DNA from: Notospermus geniculatus
Lineage: Eukaryota; Nemertea; Pilidiophora; Heteronemertea; Lineidae
Direction: 5' to 3'
NCBI GenBank assembly: GCA_002633025.1
Contig: NMRB01000667.1
Coordinates: 189,095-253,094, forward strand
DNA length: 64,000 bases
Below the pieces are notes generated by a model, which saw only the letters and a program-made list of their open reading frames with translations, did not search any database and was not told the DNA's origin. Shown one piece after another: positions 1 through 10,190 of this stretch. The first letter of the stretch is position 1; the number at the start of each line of letters is the position of its first letter. The position numbers and the translations under genes were made by a program.

Positions 1-813
1 TTAAAGCTGAACTGCATGAACAAAAACAGGAGATCCGAGCACTAAAAAATACCACCACGCCACGGTGGTGGTCAAGAGAAATGCAAACGCCCGAAAGGCA
101 CTTTCAAAACACCTCCGAAACATGATAGACTACCAGGCTATTTGGTGGAGCCACTGTATTCACCCTGAGTCTGTCAATGGAGCAACATCAAGACATGGCA
201 TCCAGTGACGTCTGCAGGTCGAAGGCGTTGGGTTCTTACCGAACCAGAGAGTAAAGTCGGTCACTATTCTATAGTATTCACTTCTTGTTGACATTTATGG
301 TGTTATCAAAGCACCAGGTGAAAACATTTTATGCATTCAAAAACAATACAACACTCATTTGACGTATATCAACGTCATCAGATATCATTACATGTAGGTT
401 GAGGATAATTCTTATTTTATCCCGTTGGCCATAATTACCGTAATCAATTAAATATTCTTCCTCCAAATACACACACATCACGCGAGTCACGTATGTATTA
501 TTGCTCATATCAAGTGCATTGCGTTTCTGAGAAAATATATTCAAAAAACGAAACTATGGTAAAAGAAATAAAATAAGATTTATGTGCAACATGTTTGCAA
601 TGGTACCAACGGACTGTACTAAGTCTACCAGGCTCTGTCACTTGGACACTGTCTCTTGATGTGTCTCGATGGAAAGCCTGAGATTGAATACAGTGGCGCC
701 ACCAAATACGCTGGTTGTCTATCATGTTCTGGAGGTGTTTCGAAGGGCGTTTGCAATTCTGTAGACCACCATACTGCGGCGCTGTGATTTTTGTTCATGG
801 AGTTCAGCTTTAA
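1..813. repeat. Large inverted repeat, cut by the window edge
   Basis: The first ~240 bases and the reverse complement of about 598-813 are diverged copies of the same sequence. The outer ends TTAAAGCTGAACT and AGTTCAGCTTTAA match, and similarity continues inward through TGATAGAC and a segment around TGGCGCCACTGTATTC. The spacer of about 350 bases is AT-rich and unrecognised. Both arms read as short peptides (for example KAELHEQK near the ends), so this may be an inverted duplication of a gene or transposon fragment. The left arm may continue outside the window. No function is assigned. Confidence 0.6.
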
Positions 814-1318
814 ACTCTAAATTGGTGCATACATATTCTGTATTTTGAATGATATAATGCCATTCCTTACCTTGACCTTTTACCTCAGCCAATCAGAGTT
901 ATCGTCACTGAGTAACAATTGTTCTGATTGTTTTTTGCATTCATGTGGTGTCACTTAGGTGGGACATTGGTTCATCGTACATTTTGGTGTACCGTACAGC
1001 AATGTATGGCGATCGACCGTCAACTTAGAGTGAGAACAGGATTTAGGCATAAATCTCTCTAAAGATAACTCTCGCAGAAGCGTGAGCTTTACAGATGCGT
1101 ACACGACCCCATTAAACATTCCAGTATTGATGGAGTATTTTTCGGTGTGGATCTCATAAAAAAGGATCAGATGGGGATTTTCACACGGTACGTGCCGTAT
1201 TAGCTGGGGAAAAATAAAGGCGATGTTTTATGAAGATCTTAAAGGGAAGCTCCAATGCGTGGTTCTTCCATCACTACCGCTTTTTCAGGCTGAAACAAAC
1301 GTAAAGAATATTATAGGC
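814..1318. other. Unannotated spacer
   Basis: No gene is supported. One short stretch (about 890-935, CAGCCAATCAGAG ... ACTGAGTAAC ... TTCTGATTG) resembles 32362-32413, suggesting a dispersed repeat seen twice in the window. Confidence 0.4.
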
Positions 1319-1672
1319 CTACACCAAAATCGCAGTTGTAAGGCCTGCTTTCCATTGGCGCGTTTCCGTGCACGGAAAGGCTCGAATGTCGAAAGCATTG
1401 TTTTTTCCACGCCGTGACCAACGAAGCGGAAACAATGCTTTCGAGCGTTTCCGCGCACGGAAACGCGCCAATGAAAAGCAGGCCTAAGGTCACAGAGGTC
1501 CGGCATTGCCGGGGTCCAGCTTCTTCTGTTGATGATGGTCGGCATTGCTGACCAAACAGCAGGCTGTTGACACATATTCTTCGGATGGAAGTCTCGACAC
1601 TGACGCTTTTGATCTGATAATATTGGAAGAGCTTAGATCCCAGTGGCAAAGTCAGGTCTCTGTGATGAATAT
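1319..1672 (+). repeat. Dispersed repeat family A, copy 1 (interrupted)
   Basis: This copy begins TACACCAAAATCGCAG and runs to GGTCTCTGT. Related copies start at 7961 and 61842 with the same opening. The body contains GGTCGGCATTGCTGACC, which can form a hairpin. The copy is split by a 143-bp MITE at 1342-1484; without it the repeat is about 210 bp. No RNA polymerase III boxes or coding potential were recognised, so the class is unknown. Confidence 0.65.
1342..1484. mobile_element. TAA-flanked MITE inserted in repeat family A
   Basis: The termini GGCCTGCTTTCCATTGGCG and CGCCAATGAAAAGCAGGCC are inverted repeats, and the element is a foldback over most of its length (GCGTTTCCGTGCACGG against CCGCGCACGGAAACGC). 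It is flanked on both sides by TAA (1339-1341 and 1485-1487). The related copy at 61842 reads CGCAGTAAGGTCACAG with no insert, which is the empty site. A 3-bp TAA duplication with GGCC termini is typical of PIF/Harbinger-type elements; that assignment is inferred. Confidence 0.75.
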
Positions 1673-2401
1673 TTCTTTTTCGCTTATGTCTGACGAAACA
1701 AACAAAAAGTAAACACAAATAAAAAAGATGACATCGCATCCACGTCATCCTCTTGACCTGTTTATCCTCATCCCGGGGCTAACACCGTCAACAGCCAAAA
1801 GCAATGAAAAATATTATGAATATTTCATTTAGGACTTTACGTCCGTGAAATTGCATTTTCCAAGCAGGTGGAACATGTTTAATAACAAGCAAAGATCCAA
1901 TATGTAATGCTGCTATTCGGACTGCCGCAGGGCAAACCCCTTTTCTTGGAAATTCTAGAACCTCCCTTACCGGACCCCCTGCCCGGAAGACATACCTCTC
2001 TAGTAAGGACAACAAACCTTTGTCACGGGTTTGTTAATTCCATTGGCATTCTAACCTCTGCCACCAACCTACGACAATTTTCAATTAAGGCCAACCATTT
2101 GATAGTCTCAAGGGTGTCCTTAATAGAGAGGTGACTGTATTTAACAGTTCCGCCAATAAGTTCTTGCCGTGCAGCAGTAGCGCCGTGGAGCAAAAAAAGT
2201 TGAAAATGAATACGATGTTTTTCGGGATATTACGAAATGTACATGTAATAAGAAGGCAGAAGTTGATGATTTAAGGCCATAATTCAATGTACATGTACAT
2301 GTACTTGTAATATCCTTAGGTGAATAAAAACCAACTTATGACTTCGGCCAACACGTCAGTCTGCTCGCCTTCTACAAAATCCTTTTTTGGTCGCTTATGG
2401 G
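1673..2401. other. Unannotated spacer with a TACATG microsatellite
   Basis: No gene is supported. About 2288-2305 is a short (TACATG)n run of the kind scattered through the window. Confidence 0.4.
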
Positions 2402-3262
2402 TGGCGTCCACTAGAGCGCCGACAAGATTAGGAAGGATTGCGGAAGCAAATTATGCCATTTCGGCATTCTTTCCGCGTCAGACGCGAAAAATCTTCGTTT
2501 CCTGGGACATTACTACGAATTTCTGCGTACTGACTGCAGACATACCTGGGAATGTCCTGTGAAGGGGGCGAAATGCCGCCGATCGTATAGCAGGACAGCG
2601 CGGACACATCTAGGATTACACCAGGACTGGTAAAATCATGGATTCGGACAGTCAGGATGACTTTCCGACAACCATATTTAGATATGCGGACAATATGAGG
2701 AAATATGCAAGGTTATAAATTCGGCGTCGACTTTGGGATTTTCTCATATGTCTGCTAGCCGTCATGGAGTTAGGAAACGCGGCAATGGAAAGCCGGCCTT
2801 AAATTCCTCCACGCCGCAACATGTTGACTTTTCCGTGTCTTGACCGCAAATGTCTTGACGGCTTCGCGCACTCACTTATTTTGATCGGCATCGGCTCCGC
2901 GCTTTCCTGAAACAGTCCGCGTGCCTTCTGCTTGCCTTCGCGAAGCTGCCCGCACCGCGGAGACTTTCAGGAACGTTTGTGGAAGTGTTACAGAAAGGCG
3001 GGATGTCCTGGCGATGTCCGCACGACAATGCAGACAAGTTGCCGAAGGTGTCGGGAAGTTCATTTCCGCGTCGAAATTTTGGTCTCGATCAAAATTTGGA
3101 TGCGGAAATTTCGCCCTCTCCCGAACGTGCGGAAATGCCGGGAACTGCTTAGGAATGATAAAGACAGTGGACGGAATCTTTCAAGAATATGCGGAGAGGT
3201 TGCGGAATGAATGCGGAATTGCTAAATTTGCGTTCCGCGTCTTGTCCGCGCCCTAGTGGACG
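2402..3262. mobile_element. ~860 bp TIR element
   Basis: The left end CGTCCACTAGAGCGC is matched in inverse orientation by GCGCCCTAGTGGACG at the right end, followed inward by GACAAG and CTTGTC. The interior is rich in short CCGCG, GACGCGG and GCGGAA motifs, like subterminal repeats. Near 2783-2803, GGCAATGGAAAGCCGGCC resembles a terminus of the MITE at 1342-1484, so a second element may be nested. No transposase frame is visible and target duplications could not be resolved. It is probably a non-autonomous DNA transposon. Confidence 0.55.
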
Positions 3263-4717
3263 CTAGGTTTAAAGGCGAGTCATTCAAGTGGGCCGAGCCC
3301 AGTAGCGTGTTTACACTGTCATGACTGTGCAGTTTTCCAGCGGAACCGTGCTCGACCCGGGTCGAACCCACCTCCTGTTGGGGGGTTCGGCCCGGATGAA
3401 AGTAGCGCCGTGCCGAGCCCAGTTGTGCCGTGCCAACCCATTTACATTATGGAAGTGGTTATTTGGCAAGCAAATGCTTGCCGAATTACAGAAATTTGGT
3501 CTTAGATGGCAAGCAGACAATAATGAATATTAATTAGACCCTATTAATTATGCAAACAGAAGATGAAGATGGCGTCCTCCGACTCGCAGGCGCAGCCCTC
3601 GCCAAAAGGCATCGAAAAGTTGCGATTGGGAGCAAAGCACCAATGATGTGATGACGAACATGAGTTCAATCGGCTCAGCCTCCGTTCCACATTGTTTATT
3701 TCAAGACGGAAAGCGGACGTTGGCAGACGACTCGCTGGAGGTAGAGGTGGTTTACATCTGTATTCTGTATTCCTGCGCGTGAATATAGAGCCCCGAGGAC
3801 TCACGAAACTGACAGCTCCATTTTTATATGAATACATGAAAAAATTTATATGAATACCGGTATATGAAAAATAAAAATACGTTTGTTAGAAAAGTACTCT
3901 ATACTGGATACGTCTTTAACGTTTAACTTTAACGTCTTTGTAAAAGAAAATGCAGGTCGAAGTACGAATGCTTTGTCTCTTCCACCGGCGATTCAAGTTG
4001 GTGAAATGCCGCTTTTCTCTGTAGCAAATGCCAAAATAACCATTAAATTGTACAATAATGTAAACAGATACAGGTGAAGCAAATTACATTATTATTCCAT
4101 TACTGCAACACAAGACGCAAATTCTCCACTTTTCGTGGGAAATCTTTACCAATTGCATTTCCCGTGAAAAATTGAAATCCTACACATTGAGTCAATTTCC
4201 TTCCTCTTCTGTGCCAAGTCTCGAGTTGTCTAATCCAGCAGAAGAAAAACGAATCGCTTGATCGGAATCCTATGGAACAATTTCCGAAAGAAGCGATGGG
4301 AAAAGAAACACGTTGCTTTTACTTTTATATCAGACAACTTTGTTCAAATTGCAACAACTTTGAGTGCAAATTGGTTCTTGTTGAAACCTGAACTATTGGA
4401 TTTGAAGAACATAATCATTCACATGTGTCTTTTATCAAAGAATGTCGTCGTGTCGTGTTACTGAGCTAATGTAGATGAGAAGCCTAGCTTGGAAAATAAG
4501 TACAGCAAGAGTATTAACAATTGATGGGACATCATCAAAGACTGTAATTGTCCACGGGAATGGATAGTTAATGGAAACATAATGCTCCAGAGGCAGGTGC
4601 GACTCAGAGGATGTCTGCTATTTCTTCTTTGATGCAATGTTAAATTTGGCTATATATGGTGTTCCTGAATGCCTCTAGCACCCAAAAATTCCGAAAACGT
4701 AGATTTGGTCGAACACG
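3263..4717. other. Unannotated spacer with a GC-rich patch
   Basis: No gene is supported. The patch at about 3290-3450 is CpG-rich, holds two copies of GCCGAGCCCAGT and a 14-bp palindrome TCGACCCGGGTCGA. It may be an eroded element. Confidence 0.35.
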
Positions 4718-5005
4718 ATATTTCCACCAACAGGCGTCGGCATTAAATAACTACATGTCGGCCCCCTATGTACTGTCGATTGCGATCAAAATAGACTCTT
4801 ACATATTTTTTTGCGATGCAATGACACATAGACGCGTCTACAGGACAAACTCGAAGAAACAGGCGTCCACGATTAATCAGTTATTCTCCGTTGATGTTGA
4901 TGCAAAACCACATCAATGCTTTTTTTCATTACAAATTCAAAGAAACAGACGCCAAAGATTAACCAGTTGTTGGCCGTTTATGCTGATGCAGCAGTCAATA
5001 CGACG
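4718..5005 (+). repeat. Degenerate tandem repeat, three units
   Basis: Three diverged units begin near 4728, 4853 and 4940 with ACAGGCGTC, AACAGGCGTCCACG and AACAGACGCCAAAG, and continue through a similar ATTAA ... GTTGATG/GCTGATGC stretch. A 161-codon open frame (4656-5141) crosses them, but it matches no family I know and is within the length expected by chance. Confidence 0.45.
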
Positions 5006-6831
5006 CTACTTACAGTTATTTGAAGAAATACCGTCGACGATTATTGTGTGTGCCGTTGATCCTGTACACTCGTTTTCAGTGCATTTGGCCATAGGTATAG
5101 CACTAAACACTGGCATGATTGATGGCGGCAAAATTGAATGATAATCAATAGATGGCACTGTTTGACGAGGGATCCAATCACAAGCCATCATCACAGATTT
5201 AACCGACTCTGCCGTAACACACTTTCTGATTGGCTATGATACGTGTACAAAATGTACGCTGTATTCATACTTCTTCCGATTGGAAAGTCAACAAGATTAA
5301 CGCCGTTTCAGTTTCAGAGCGCGGATAACGTGGTGGATAGCGGTTGAAACTGCGAATGAGTTTAATAATCCTGATGAAAGAACCTCACACTAATATGAAC
5401 GCTTTCTACAGTACGAATTTGAAGGAACCGTCCATGCCACGTTGCCATTTCGCTGAATATACCCCCGGGGAAATGACAACACGGCTTCGATGTCCTAAGA
5501 TCGCGGCTAACTCGATAACCATCTTATGTTCTGGTGCTTTGATGCTCTGGCTTCCGGCTGATGTCTGAGGGAGATTAAACTGGTTTTGATGCTGAATATC
5601 AATAACCTGAATGTTGATGTCATAAACAGTGTGGGTCAGAGCTGGAAGCATCAGAACAGTGAACATGATCGACTTATAAGGAGCATAAAGCATAGGTAAT
5701 GTACATGTACATCCTTCAATCTCGGAATAGATAAGGTAATTGCTATGAAGTACGAATACATGAATCCATTGCAATGGCCAGGCTACAAAAAGCCTTGCAA
5801 TTCCAAACGATTGGTTGTCATGTTTGATGATTTCAATAGCATACATGCGACGTTCAAGCTTGGTGGTTGCTGTGAATTGACGTAGTACGTGTATACATGT
5901 AGGCCTGCTCATCGGCATACAGAGTTCATTATTGGCGACTTGGCGCAATGTTCTCTAGGAACAAGCTGAATATTGGCGACTCAAATTGTCGCACGTATGA
6001 CGCAGAGAATGGGAAAACCTGGGTACATGTATACTATACGTGACGGCTCAGTCGACTGCAAAGGTACGATGAACACAGTATTTGAAGTCATCAACATTCA
6101 TCATGCATGTCTGAGTGAAGTCTTTTACCGGTTCACAGCGCCAAACTAGGAAGAAGCTTTGCCAGTAAATGAGTGTATTCTGAGTGCGGGCAATACATTT
6201 ACGGCAGTATAGAAAGTCAGAATAAGAATGGAACCGACTGACCACTGGAATGGCCTTAATCTTTCTTTTGATGCTTAATCTCATCCACCATTGCTTGCAT
6301 TGTCCGCATCGTCTCATCTCCGCCAGATGCTGGCAAATGGTAAACATATTGGAAAGACTACCCAGAACAATTTGACGGATCAATTTCACCTGTGAGTGGT
6401 CAGATGTGTGCACCTGACAACGGAGAAGGTTCGTCTTTTATTGGCGTGTGGCATAAAAAAGCTTTGTCAACTCAGTGGGCACTTTACATTCAGTTACAAC
6501 CAGATATGAACTCTGCATTCCGCCAAAAAATCTCCATTACAAGGTGACCAATGTTCGCCACGAATGCACCAACTTAAAACTCAATCTCTCTAAGTTTATT
6601 ATGTGAGCTGCGCAGGACAGCTGAGCAGCAGCGGCAGCCTTAAGTCGCTCAGGTTTTAATTTCCGTTCACCGGGATAAAACTTCGTTGCATAGAATAGCC
6701 TTTTTTTACAGCGGCCGATATTTATCAAAGTCGCCAGACTTGTCCTTGGTTCTGATCAGAGATGGATGAATGCATGTCAGAAATGATCTAAAGTAGATCG
6801 TTGATGGAAGGCGGCCCCTCACGTTGTACAG
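5006..6831. other. Unannotated region with two long minus-strand open frames
   Basis: Minus-strand frames of 180 codons (5406-5948) and 121 codons (6048-6413) lie here. The second has CGQC and CRKC pairs but no recognisable zinc-finger spacing. Neither shows a conserved motif or convincing splice sites. A few frames this long are expected by chance in 64 kb, so they are not called as genes. Confidence 0.3.
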
Positions 6832-7211
6832 AAAAAAAATCAATTCGAGTGGAGACTCAGATCTCACTATAGGGACAAAATGGTTCGAAATATTTTTTGA
6901 CTCAAAATGAAACAGAAAATATTTCGGCCCGAGACAATGGCTGGTATTCATAAAAGTTAGCAATGTTTTTACTTAAGATTTGCACAGCGATGTCCGATGT
7001 AAATGTATTACAAAACCTGAAGTAAAGTATTTGCTAACTTTTATAAATACTAGCCAATGACATCTCAATCTGATTTGAGTGATCTCAGAATGAGACTGTC
7101 AGGATCTCGGCCCAAAATATTTTCTCTCAGATCGAGACTGTCAGTATCTCAACCCGAAATATTTTCTCTCGGAACGAGATGTCAGTCCCCACTCAAGTTG
7201 ATTTCTTTTTT
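6832..7211. mobile_element. Inverted-repeat element with a second foldback nested inside
   Basis: The outer arms are related: AAATCAATTCGAGTGGAGAC on the left and the complement of CCCCACTCAAGTTGATTTC on the right, each followed inward by GAAAATATTTCGG-like sequence and GAGATC motifs. In the middle, 6934-7059 is an independent foldback. The arrangement suggests one MITE inside another. Confidence 0.6.
6934..7059. mobile_element. Foldback element (ATTCATAAAA type)
   Basis: The left arm contains GGTATTCATAAAAGTTAGCA, the right arm TGCTAACTTTTATAAATAC. Arms are about 40 bp with a loop of about 40 bp. The termini resemble the foldbacks at 22311-22639 and 63394-63500, which also carry ATNCATAAA next to a GG(G)CC-like end. 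Confidence 0.65.
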
Positions 7212-7960
7212 CTGTGTGCTTACCATTCCAACGAGTCTGATCCCGTGATCAGTGCTTTCTTCCGAAAAGAATAACAACCAAAGACAGTTTGTTTTCGAAA
7301 AAGATACTGGCCAATCAAAAAACCCATGGGAATAGACCCAGTATAGATCAGTTTCGCGAGGGCAATAATACATGTACATGTACATGTACGTTGTAGGCTA
7401 CATGTACAATGTATTTGTTGTTGCTGTGCTGTGCAAATGCGCATGTGCACATGTGCATTGCGTGTGTTCAAGTACAAGCCACTGTGAGGGTCCTATTTTT
7501 ATTACCACGTCCTCTAAAAGCTTCCCAATGCATAATAATTATTTGCAGAGGGTAATTGTAAAATAGTACGCGAACTGCCCGGTATTCGGGTCAATGAGTA
7601 GAGGACGGTAGCTTGTGTACTCTTTCGTCAAAGCAATCAAGTAGTCTCTCCACCTCGACTGAACAATTTCACTGCTGAGGGCACCTCAAAGAGTGGCAGA
7701 GTGCTAGAAGTAATATGAATGCTATGCGATTGGCTCTGCATTAACTCTGATCAGCCAAGCAGGAATCAAAGAAATAACGCTCTCGTCAGGTATCAAAGAT
7801 TGGCGTCGAACTCTTGTAATGTACTCGGTGCCGCTAAAGAAAGTAATGAAAGGTATTGAAGCATTGAAACCATTCAAGCAACGTCGGTGTGCATGATACT
7901 GCATGAAGTTGCGATAGTTGAAATTCATTCCGTCGATCATTTGTGTATACCGTGGTGTCA
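7212..7960. other. Unannotated spacer
   Basis: No gene is supported. It contains the best TACATG microsatellite of the window at 7369-7389. Confidence 0.4.
7369..7389. repeat. (TACATG)n microsatellite
   Basis: Three and a half perfect 6-bp units. Because TACATG tandems contain the palindrome ACATGT, both strands read the same. Shorter runs occur near 2290, 11513, 14847, 35933, 49257 and 53571. Confidence 0.8.
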
Positions 7961-8129
7961 TACACCAAAATCGCATTTGTAAGGTCTCATGAGGTCTTGC
8001 AGCGCCAGGGACCGGCTTCTCCTGTTATGTTGTTGGTGATGGTCGACATTGCTGACCACCATACACCAGACTGTTGATATCGTCAAATCAAAGTCCCAAC
8101 ACTGACGCTTTTGATATGATAATAGAGAG
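7961..8129 (+). repeat. Dispersed repeat family A, copy 2 (3' part lost)
   Basis: It opens TACACCAAAATCGCATTTG and runs collinear with copy 1 (1319) through the GGTCGACATTGCTGACC hairpin and the ACACTGACGCTTTTGAT block to GATAAT. Family similarity then stops where a CCCCGAAACGCC MITE begins at 8130. Confidence 0.65.
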
Positions 8130-8224
8130 CCCCGAAACGCCAACGTGAACGCCAAACCCATTGTTCGATGCCAGGAAGAGAGCACCGAACAATAGGATAG
8201 ACGTTCGCGTAGGCGTTTCGGGGG
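8130..8224. mobile_element. CCCCGAAACGCC MITE, copy 1
   Basis: The left end CCCCGAAACGCCAACG and right end TAGGCGTTTCGGGG form terminal inverted repeats around about 65 bp. It is collinear with the element at 13112-13206, sharing AACCCATTG, TCGATGCCA and the AGGATAGACGTT block. It sits at the broken 3' end of repeat family A. Confidence 0.75.
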
Positions 8225-9639
8225 CTTTGCGAACTTATGATTGATGTTAGTACACTTTGTAATTCTGCAGTCAGTGGTGATTTACGCTTCTCACAGGTAA
8301 ACTTCTTAGCCAAATGGACAACAAATCAAGCGTTGCAATTCAAAAGAAGAGTTATTTATGAATGCTACATTATTTACAATGAAAACGTAAAGATACTAGC
8401 GCAGATTCATAATCGAGGAGGAAAAATACGATCACTCGCTGCACAAAACAGACATTTGGGATCCCATAAAAACCGAAAGCGGAACTGTAAATTAGATAGA
8501 AATCGTTTGGATAGTGCTATCCATGGTTATCTTTAGAGCTCCCCTGAGCCATTTTCAGACGATATACTATCCCAGTCTGCATGTAGAGCCAAATGAATGC
8601 AGTAATCGGTGTTGGTCGACACCGCAACCATTCCTGTTCAAAACATTCGTGATTGATGATTGCTTTAGAGTTTCCGGTCTACAGTTGTGAATTTGAGGAG
8701 GATAAGACAAACAGCTAAAAAAAGCTGTACTTTACATAAGACGGTTTTACGATTAGCCTACTACATGTACACGCTAGTCCGGGAAAAGTCCTTTAAAAGA
8801 AACCTTTCCGGTCACGGACTCGGGAGTCTGAATACGGAGGCTGTCACAAATGGTTCCAAATTCGGACGCCAAAATTTCATGTATATTTGGAAGAAGAACA
8901 TCGGAAGATTTGCTGTAACAAGAGGCTATGCATTAGATATGACTGACTGCCGCTGAAAACCGAGAGCCAACTCCAGGGAATAGCCACATTCAACTTTAAT
9001 TCCAACACCAGACCGTACAACTCACGAGCAAAGACCAAAAGAAACCAGACCCCTTGCAGTGGGGGTTACGCAATTTATACTAATCAGGATGCACGAACAA
9101 TTCCATGTAGTTAAAAAGTGAAAATTAATTAAAAAGTGACATATACAATGTTGCTTTGACAAGTCACCTAATCCCTGGCCTACACAATGTATGGCGCGGG
9201 AGTCTGAAGTCGGAAGTGGTGCGAGTCCGAAAATCGAAAACAATTCTTTTACAAAAAGACATTTCCCGGACTGCCACCGTCTGGTTTATCTGTTGCGTTG
9301 CGAAGATACTCGACCTCCACCAGTTGTCGTTGTGACAAATAAGACAGCCCCAAAGCGACCTTGGCGAATCCTAAGGTATCACATCATTTCGCTCCGACAG
9401 CGGCTAATATTACTCAGCTTCAGATACCATGTCGACGACTTCTTTGAATGAAAAGGCACCGCAGAAAGCTGCTTATAGATAAGTTTATTAGGCCAATGTC
9501 GCTGTGTGGGAGAATATGAGGGAAAACATTAATCTGACTTCTGATGGCCAGAGTAGTTTTTCGACCTGTGGCGAAAAATTACATGGATATTAGCGAAAAT
9601 ACATGTAGATAAAATGAACTCGCCATGGAAATCAAGATA
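8225..9639. other. Unannotated spacer
   Basis: Only short open frames, with no recognised motif or repeat structure. Confidence 0.4.
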
Positions 9640-9677
9640 ATTATGAATAATGACTAGTCATTATGAATAATGACTAG
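9640..9677 (+). repeat. 20-bp tandem duplication
   Basis: Two adjacent copies of ATTATGAATAATGACTAG(TC). Confidence 0.85.
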
Positions 9678-10018
9678 AAAATGCCTTTACTTCATTTTTG
9701 TACAGCATTGCTGGCAACAAATGACAAAATTTTGAACTTTGACCTCTGTGGCCTTGAAAAGTAGGTCAGATCAAAAACCAGTTCATGACCGTATAGGCCT
9801 ACTTCTATGTATAAACGGAAGCCTTAGGGCAATGTTGGCTTGAAAACAGCATTCTACTGATCTGACTATGTTGCCCTTGTCATGCTTGTCCACAGCCCAT
9901 GGCTAATTCATAACCTGTCCATTAACTCTCCCAAGCAGAATGAGCGGGTCGTGGCATGATGACAGCGTGACTGTGACAATCCTGACATAGCTTTCCTTGG
10001 ATTACCTCCGAGGTAGGC
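9678..10018. other. Unannotated spacer
   Basis: Nothing recognisable was seen. Confidence 0.4.
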
Positions 10019-10190
10019 TACTCCCACCCATTTGATTAATACCAAGGAAGCAAGCTTCTTGGCCGGGAGCGAAAGACTGCTGTGGATTCAGAAACAGGTA
10101 TCGTGATCTGGTACTCCTACTTATTTGATTGCTGTCAATTATGAAGCAAGCTTCTTGGCTGGGGAGAGACGAACAGTGGACTCAGAAAAG
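10019..10190 (+). repeat. ~92-bp diverged tandem duplication
   Basis: Unit 1 (10019) and unit 2 (10111) both read TACTCC ... TTTGATT ... GAAGCAAGCTTCTTGGC ... GGGAG ... GTGGA.TCAGAAA. A weaker third relative lies near 10460-10520 (AAGTTTCTTGGCAGG ... CAGTGGACTGA). The unit contains the palindrome GAAGCAAGCTTCTT. Confidence 0.6.

Noticed and set aside
4656-5141. 161-codon + strand frame
   Set aside because: It overlaps a degenerate tandem repeat and its peptide matches no family I know.
5406-5948. 180-codon minus-strand open frame
   Set aside because: No recognisable motif, no convincing splice sites, and a few frames of this length are expected by chance in 64 kb of six-frame sequence.
6048-6413. 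121-codon frame with CGQC and CRKC pairs
   Set aside because: The cysteine pairs are about 45 residues apart without supporting histidines or a known zinc-finger pattern; probably a chance frame.
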